Positions 59,106 through 64,000 of a stretch of 64,000 nt of DNA are shown one piece after another (the stretch's first letter is position 1; each line of letters starts with the position of its first letter). The notes beneath the pieces were generated by a model. The model saw only the letters and a list, made by a program, of their open reading frames with translations, did not search any database and was not told the DNA's origin. This DNA is from Borrelia sp. A-FGy1 (GTDB lineage: Bacteria > Spirochaetota > Spirochaetia > Borreliales > Borreliaceae), in contig NZ_CP043682.1 in the NCBI RefSeq assembly GCF_014084025.1, positions 587,582-651,581 on the forward strand, written 5' to 3'. Position numbers and translations under genes: made by a program.

Positions 59106-61514
59106 ATGAAATCAATTTTAAATCTAATTAATGTTAAGAAAGACGATGTTCCAGTTATTTTTTTAGGGCGAAATGTTTTTTTCCCAAATGTAATTTTATG
59201 GACTACTTTTGATGATACTTTTGCTATTGAAGCTATCTATCAGTCTATGTTAGAGAGTAGGTTGATTTTATTTGCTTATGTTGATAATTTAAAGTCTAAT
59301 ATTTCTGGAAAGATTGATTTAAAAAATGTGTATTCTGTTGGTACTTATACAAAAGTTGTTCAGGTTATAAAAGTTGCTAAAGATTTAGTAAAGGTTTTAA
59401 TTGAATGTCAGGATAGAGTTGTTATAAAAAGTATTCTTAAGAAAAATACTTATTTTAGAGCAAAGGTTGATTTTATTTCTGATGAGCACAAATTTAATAG
59501 TAAGCTTTTTATTTATTCTAGGTATTTAAGAGAAGTTTATGAAACTTATAAATCCTATTTTTCTGCCAAAGAAACGGGGGATAGTGATGAGAATGTTAAT
59601 TTTTTGGATAATCCTTCTAAACTTGTTGATATAGTAGCATTTAATGTTAATTTAGAGTATGGGGTAAAATTAGAACTTTTACAAGAGTTAGATATTCAGA
59701 TTAGAATAGAAAAATTGATTATAAATTTAAATATTGAGATTGATCTTTTAATCCTTAAAAAGGATATTAAATCTAAAGTTAAAGATAAGCTTAATAAGAA
59801 TCAAAGGGAATATTTTTTAAATGAGCAAATTAAGGAAATACAGAAAAGATTAGGGAAGGAAGAATCTGATTATGTTGATAGATTAAATTCTAAAGAAATC
59901 CCTGAAGATATCAAATCAAGAATTGAAAAAGAAATTTCTAGATTGTCATTCATGAACGCGAATTTACCAGATGCTAATATTATTAGAAGCTATGTTGAAT
60001 TGTTGCTTGAACTGCCTTGGAATGAAAATACTGCTATGGAAAATTCTTTAGTTGATATTGAATTGATTTTGAAAAATTCTCACTATGGAATGAACGAAGC
60101 TAAAGATAAAATAATGAATTTTTTGGCTGTTTATCACATTAATTCTAAAGTTCGGGCACCTGTTTTATGCCTTGTAGGGCCTCCTGGTACTGGGAAGACT
60201 TCTATTGCGTTATCTATTGCTAATTCTCTTTCTAGGAAATTTGCAAAGATTTCTCTTGGTGGAGTTAGAGATGAAGCAGAAATTAGGGGACATAGAAGAA
60301 CTTATTTTGGGGCTCTGCCAGGTGTTTTTATCAATGCAATTAAAGTGGCGGGTAAGTCTAATCCTGTAATTCTACTTGATGAAATAGATAAGATTAATAA
60401 TTCTTATAGAGGAAATCCAGAGGCAGCACTTTTAGAAGTTTTAGATAGCGAGCAGAATTTCAAATTTATTGATCATTATTTGGAAATTCCTTATGATCTT
60501 TCTAATGTGTTATTTATAGCAACAGCTAATTCTCTTCATGGAATTTCTAAGCCTCTTCTTGATAGAATGGAAATCATTAAAATAGAAGGTTATTCTTATA
60601 TTGAAAAACTAGAGATTGCAAAGAATTTTTTAATTCCGAGTATAGTTAGAGAAAGTTTTTTAAATAAAGTTTATATAAAAATAGAAGATGATGTTGTTTT
60701 GCACATAATCAAAAAATATACCATGGAATCTGGAGTTAGGAATTTGAAAAGGGTGCTTACCAATTTGTTTAGAATGGTTGTAAGAGAATTGCTTCATGTT
60801 TATACTAGAGAAGATATAATAGAGGGTAATTTTTATTTTCCTAGTTCCTTGATGCATCAAAATAATTCAATTTTTACTCATGATCCTGATATCCCTGGCA
60901 TTTATAAAATAATTAACATGAATAATTTCCATTTTTATATGGATTTTGAGTATAGTTTTAATTTGATTAAGGTTGATTCTTCTGGTTTTGTTTATGGTCT
61001 TGCTTGGACAAATTATGGGGGCACTATACTTCCTGTTGAAGCTATTAAGTTTGAGAAGAAGGGAGATATTATTTTAACAGGTAGTCTTGGAGCTGTTATG
61101 AAAGAGAGCGCTCAACTTGCTTATTCTGTGGTAAAAACTTATTCCTCTAAACTTAATTTTGATATAAATGAAAGTCCTGAGATTCATTTACATTTCCCGG
61201 AAGGCGCTACGCCCAAAGATGGACCTTCTGCTGGAATTACTATAGCAACAGCAATAGCTTCTATATTATCTAATAAAAAAGTTCCTCTGGATCTTGCAAT
61301 GACAGGGGAAGTTACTCTTAAGGGATCTATCCTTCCTGTAGGGGGTATTAAAGAAAAAATACTTGCAGCTTACAGAAATGGTATAAATAAGGTTATAATT
61401 CCAAAAGATAATAAAAAAGATTATGTTAGACTTCCTGAGGAGATTAAGGACAATATGTATGTTAAATATGTTTCTCATTTAGAAGAAGTTTTTGATTATT
61501 TAAATATTATTTAA
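59106..61514 (+). CDS. lon: ATP-dependent protease Lon
   Basis: The 802-residue homohexameric AAA+ protease degrades damaged and regulatory proteins. It has the N-terminal LAN domain ([18 protein letters not shown]), a helical linker, Walker [17 protein letters not shown] near 357, Walker [11 protein letters not shown], and a C-terminal protease domain with Ser708 in [12 protein letters not shown] and Lys751 in [11 protein letters not shown]. Borrelia carries two lon genes as I recall; this would be BB0613 (lon2). It closes the tig-clpP-clpX-lon cluster, 23 bases after clpX. Confidence 0.96.
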   Translation: MKSILNLINVKKDDVPVIFLGRNVFFPNVILWTTFDDTFAIEAIYQSMLESRLILFAYVDNLKSNISGKIDLKNVYSVGTYTKVVQVIKVAKDLVKVLIECQDRVVIKSILKKNTYFRAKVDFISDEHKFNSKLFIYSRYLREVYETYKSYFSAKETGDSDENVNFLDNPSKLVDIVAFNVNLEYGVKLELLQELDIQIRIEKLIINLNIEIDLLILKKDIKSKVKDKLNKNQREYFLNEQIKEIQKRLGKEESDYVDRLNSKEIPEDIKSRIEKEISRLSFMNANLPDANIIRSYVELLLELPWNENTAMENSLVDIELILKNSHYGMNEAKDKIMNFLAVYHINSKVRAPVLCLVGPPGTGKTSIALSIANSLSRKFAKISLGGVRDEAEIRGHRRTYFGALPGVFINAIKVAGKSNPVILLDEIDKINNSYRGNPEAALLEVLDSEQNFKFIDHYLEIPYDLSNVLFIATANSLHGISKPLLDRMEIIKIEGYSYIEKLEIAKNFLIPSIVRESFLNKVYIKIEDDVVLHIIKKYTMESGVRNLKRVLTNLFRMVVRELLHVYTREDIIEGNFYFPSSLMHQNNSIFTHDPDIPGIYKIINMNNFHFYMDFEYSFNLIKVDSSGFVYGLAWTNYGGTILPVEAIKFEKKGDIILTGSLGAVMKESAQLAYSVVKTYSSKLNFDINESPEIHLHFPEGATPKDGPSAGITIATAIASILSNKKVPLDLAMTGEVTLKGSILPVGGIKEKILAAYRNGINKVIIPKDNKKDYVRLPEEIKDNMYVKYVSHLEEVFDYLNII

Positions 61515-61540
61515 AACTTGATACTATTAAATTTATTAAT

Positions 61541-61550
61541 GGGGGGGGGG
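61541..61550 (+). repeat. Ten-G homopolymer at the ribosome-binding position of a small ORF
   Basis: Ten consecutive G residues stand 26 bases after the lon stop and six bases before ATG 61557. The surroundings are nearly all A and T. The tract can pair with the anti-Shine-Dalgarno only through short GG segments, but its length could change by slippage and alter spacing. Confidence 0.95.
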
Positions 61551-61556
61551 TATTAT

Positions 61557-61706
61557 ATGAAAGATGGAGTCAGAAAACCTTCAGGCAGTAGAGCATTTTT
61601 TAATGCTCAATGGCTTACTAAAAGTTCATCTAAGAATAACTTTTCACCTTTTTCTAGTCATAGCTTTAAAAAAAGATTTACTAAAGGGAAAAAAAAGGGG
61701 AAATAG
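61557..61706 (+). CDS. Small basic protein of 49 residues, unknown
   Basis: The ORF begins MKDGVRKPSGSRAFFNAQWL and ends in the strongly basic KKRFTKGKKKGK. It has no membrane segment and is rich in Lys, Ser and Phe. The ATG lies six bases after the G10 tract, and a hairpin follows the stop. It lies between lon and rpsD, in the place of the small hypothetical BB0614. The basic tail suggests nucleic-acid or ribosome binding, but I do not recognise a family. Being conserved by position makes it more likely real than random. Confidence 0.6.
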   Translation: MKDGVRKPSGSRAFFNAQWLTKSSSKNNFSPFSSHSFKKRFTKGKKKGK

Positions 61707-61731
61707 TATAGTATAAGAATCTATACTATTT
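61701..61731. terminator. Bidirectional hairpin between the small basic ORF and rpsD
   Basis: AAATAGTATAG (61701-61711) and CTATACTATTT (61721-61731) form an 11-base-pair stem around TATAAGAAT. The left arm contains the stop of the small ORF and the right arm abuts the rpsD stop. The stem is AT-rich, so its strength is moderate. Confidence 0.6.
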
Positions 61732-62358
61732 CTATGCTCTCTTAGAGTAATATTCAACGACCATTTGCTCATTAGCAAGAGTAGGTATTTCATCTCTTAC
61801 TGGATGTCGAATTACCTTTATTCTTAGAGTATCAACGTTCACTTCTATCCAATTTGGGAGTTTCCTAAGAGATGGTGTTTTTTCTATGTTAGACCTAACT
61901 AATTTTTTTAAATTATCTTTTTCTTTGACTTGTAGCTCATCATTAGCTCTTAAAGTAATAGATGGAATTGTAACTCTTCTTCCATTGAGTATGATGATTC
62001 CATGTGAAACTATTTGTCTTGCATGGGCTCTTGAAATAGCAAATCCAGCACGGTACACAACATTATCAATTCTTCTTTCAAGTAAGTCTAAAAGATTGTG
62101 ACCAGTAACTCCATGATGTCTTCTCGCTTCTTTGAAGATATTAGTAAGCTGTCTTTCATTTACACCATAAGCAAACTTTACCTTTTGTTTTTCTATTAAC
62201 TGCTTTCCATATTCAGTAACCTTACCTTTTCTAGATTTTCCATGCATTCCAGGTGGATGAGGTTTCTTCTTTAGCAGTTTATCGTACTTTGGTTGTTCAA
62301 ATATATTAACACCAAATCTTCTTACCATTTTGCCTTTAGCTATATTTTTCCTATTCAT
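61732..62358 (-). CDS. rpsD: 30S ribosomal protein S4
   Basis: The 208-residue S4 nucleates assembly of the 5' domain of 16S rRNA. It starts MNRKNIAKGKMVRRFGVN, and its S4 RNA-binding domain is visible at about 98-160 (LLDLLERRIDNVVYRAGFAI, ARQIVSHGIIILNGRRV). The zinc-type cysteines found in some S4 N-termini are absent. The ATG follows TGGAGAATGA. It is not beside other alpha-operon ribosomal genes, as is usual in Borrelia by my recollection, and is preceded on the same strand by the initiator tRNA. Confidence 0.96.
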   Translation of the reverse strand: MNRKNIAKGKMVRRFGVNIFEQPKYDKLLKKKPHPPGMHGKSRKGKVTEYGKQLIEKQKVKFAYGVNERQLTNIFKEARRHHGVTGHNLLDLLERRIDNVVYRAGFAISRAHARQIVSHGIIILNGRRVTIPSITLRANDELQVKEKDNLKKLVRSNIEKTPSLRKLPNWIEVNVDTLRIKVIRHPVRDEIPTLANEQMVVEYYSKRA

Positions 62359-62383
62359 TCATTCTCCATTTCTTAAAAAAATA

Positions 62384-62456
<73 letters not shown>

Positions 62457-62476
62457 TCTCGCCTTATAGTTAAGCA

Positions 62477-62505
62477 TATTAACACAACATTAATGAAAGT
62501 GTCAA
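62477..62505 (-). promoter_or_regulatory. Strong sigma-70-like promoter for tRNA-fMet and rpsD
   Basis: On the minus strand a perfect TTGACA (62505-62500) is followed by a 17-base spacer and TTAATA (62482-62477). The expected start is near 62470, about 14 bases before the tRNA 5' end. No other promoter is obvious between the tRNA and rpsD. Confidence 0.65.
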
Positions 62506-62519
62506 TTGATTTTGTTTTG

Positions 62520-63884
62520 TTATATTAAAATATACATTTCGTATATTTCTTTATGTTGCTTTTTGATGATTTCTTTTGTAGTTTTTATTTGTTGTATTAA
62601 ATTTTTTAAATCACTTTCATGATTTAAGTCTAATTTTGCATAAAGATTTAAATGATTGCCTTCGTGAGATAAATTAAGTTCTTTCAAATTTATGTTAACA
62701 CTTTTTAGTGTTCCTTTTATATCTCTTTTTAAATCTATATCTTGTTTTGAGAGAAGTTTATTAGCGTTTTTTAGTATTACATGTAGTCCTTCTTTAATGA
62801 TTATGAAACTAATGAATATGGATATGATTTTGTCAAAGCCTGTCCATACATAATTTGCAAGCAGTAAGCTTAGTGTGGTACCTCCATGGGAGAAAATGCA
62901 GTTTTTATCAGCTGATGATAATGCTAGAAGTAAATAGTTGTTATATCTTTTCCCAATTTGAAATTTTACTAAGTATTCAACTATTTTTACTATGAAAAAT
63001 ATAAAGGGTATTAACGGTATCCAAATGCTTTTTTTGAAAGATTTATTTGAAAAAATTTCGAGAATATTGTTTTTATCTTCTTGATAATGATTGCTAGAAT
63101 GAGAATGGGAATGATCATGGTCATGAAAATGGGCGTAATTATGACTATGTTCGTTAATGTTATCTTTAGATTGGTTGGGATGATAATGAATATGGAATCC
63201 AGATTCGCCTCCAAGACTAATTATTTTGTTCATTCCTGTTGAGTTTAAAAATATTGTAAAACCTGCAATAATTATAATTATTCCTATAATAAATGATATT
63301 AGATTTTCCATCTTTTTATATCCGTAAGGGTAATGAATTGTTTCTGGTTTATTTGTAATTTTTAGGCTAAAGTAGGTAATTGTTGATAATATAAAATCTG
63401 ATAAAACGTGGAAAGCATCTGCTATTAATGCGAATGAATTGAAAAGGATTCCCACTGTAAGTTTAGATGTAATTGATACTACTTCTGCCAATACTGAGAT
63501 AAGTCCAATCCCCATTATAAATTTATCTTTTCTTATTTCAGGTGTTAAATCTTTTTTATATATGTTATTGTTATTTGTAAATCCTAAACTTATAAGCTCT
63601 TCTTTTACTTCAGAAATTTTGCATGAAATTTTTTCTATTTTGTTTTTTTTCCCATAATAAATTAAATTATTGAATACTATTTTTTCTATTCCCTCTGCTT
63701 TAAAATTTGAATCGATATAAAAATCATTTACTTCGATTTTTTTATCTTTTATTTTTGCTTTAGTATATGAAATGACTTTAAAATTATTTTCTATATAGGC
63801 TACTAAGAACTCGTCTTGTTCTAGATTTTGAAGATTTAAATTTTCATATTTATTAATATTTTTATTATTAATTACCCTAACCAT
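62520..63884 (-). CDS. Cation diffusion facilitator with an N-terminal GNAT-like domain and His-rich loop
   Basis: The 454-residue protein starts at ATG 63884 after AAGGAAAGG. Residues 1-112 look like a degenerate GNAT acetyltransferase: EFLVAYIENNFKVISY, then VNDFYIDSNFKAEGIEKIVF (motif A position), then LISLGFTNNNNIYKKDL (closing beta strands). Residues about 122-454 are a CDF transporter: VGILFNSFALIADAFHVLSD with the metal-site His159 and Asp163, a cytoplasmic loop with 12 His between 231 and 266, and a second metal-site helix where Asp326 is kept but the usual His is replaced (ALSSADKN). CDF proteins export Zn, Mn or similar ions by proton exchange. The GNAT assignment is my inference. 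It is BB0616-like by position. Confidence 0.78.
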   Translation of the reverse strand: MVRVINNKNINKYENLNLQNLEQDEFLVAYIENNFKVISYTKAKIKDKKIEVNDFYIDSNFKAEGIEKIVFNNLIYYGKKNKIEKISCKISEVKEELISLGFTNNNNIYKKDLTPEIRKDKFIMGIGLISVLAEVVSITSKLTVGILFNSFALIADAFHVLSDFILSTITYFSLKITNKPETIHYPYGYKKMENLISFIIGIIIIIAGFTIFLNSTGMNKIISLGGESGFHIHYHPNQSKDNINEHSHNYAHFHDHDHSHSHSSNHYQEDKNNILEIFSNKSFKKSIWIPLIPFIFFIVKIVEYLVKFQIGKRYNNYLLLALSSADKNCIFSHGGTTLSLLLANYVWTGFDKIISIFISFIIIKEGLHVILKNANKLLSKQDIDLKRDIKGTLKSVNINLKELNLSHEGNHLNLYAKLDLNHESDLKNLIQQIKTTKEIIKKQHKEIYEMYILI

Positions 63885-64000
63885 ACTTGTACCTTTCCTT
63901 ACTTTTATTGCATAATTTTATTTGAGAGTATAACAATATTTTTTTTTATATTCAATGAATTGGTTAGTATTTTGAGTATGGGTATTTATGTTAAAATCTC

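Overview
The window looks like a piece of the linear chromosome of a Borrelia spirochaete, most likely of the relapsing-fever group. The DNA is very AT-rich and the genes are tightly packed. The product order is one I recall from the B. burgdorferi B31 chromosome, roughly loci BB0567 to BB0616: cheA-cheB-cheY, pyrH, pyrG, mcp, dnaE, recG, murD, femA-like, metG, pta, ksgA, argS, mcp, mcp, murB, cysS, glyA, p66, lactate permease, dacA, cheD, pepD, tig-clpP-clpX-lon, rpsD. B31 locus numbers in this annotation come from memory and were not looked up. Most genes lie on the plus strand. Minus-strand proteins are visibly richer in Lys/Asn/Ile, as expected for a chromosome with strong strand bias.

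Layout. 1-4087: a chemotaxis operon (3' part of cheA, cheB, an unusual MCP-like cytoplasmic protein, cheY). 4197-7738: a PepV-type dipeptidase, an archaeal-type UMP kinase followed by tRNA-Leu(CAA), and a family 2 glycosyltransferase. 7797-9432: a decayed ABC transporter (ATPase and permease). 9666-19599: pyrG, a small PD-(D/E)XK-like protein, a soluble MCP, dnaE, a YggT-family protein and recG. 19603-29980: a VanY-type carboxypeptidase, two MATE transporters, murD, a FemAB-type ligase, metG, pta and rsmA. 29981-31230: a 1.25 kb stretch without an intact gene that looks like decayed coding DNA. 31231-41768: a CAAX-type membrane protease, an acyl-CoA synthetase, argS, a small membrane protein, two transmembrane MCPs and murB. 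41998-47013: cysS, an IPT/transglutaminase-like protein that lacks the catalytic cysteine, glyA and a DjlA-like J-protein. 47117-52437: the porin p66, lactate permease, dacA and cheD. 52445-53760: a decayed Rep/UvrD-type helicase gene. 53913-61514: pepD, four tRNAs (His, Arg, Leu, Gly), tig, clpP, clpX and lon. 61541-63884: a ten-G tract before a small basic ORF, rpsD with the initiator tRNA upstream of it, and a GNAT-like/cation-diffusion-facilitator fusion.

How the genes work together. The window supplies much of a sensory system: CheA, CheB, CheY, CheD and four MCP-like proteins. It also holds peptidoglycan synthesis and remodelling (MurB, MurD, a FemAB ligase, DacA, VanY), a folding and proteolysis cluster (trigger factor, ClpP, ClpX, Lon, a J-protein), and peptide, lactate and acetate use (two M20 dipeptidases, LctP, Pta). 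DNA replication and repair genes (DnaE, RecG) are intact, while a second UvrD-family helicase is dead.

I see no IS element, prophage, CRISPR array, rRNA or obvious defence island. The most unusual items are the double-hairpin MCP-like protein in the che operon, the GNAT-CDF fusion, the cysteine-less transglutaminase-like protein, the G10 tract at a start site, and the three decayed loci.
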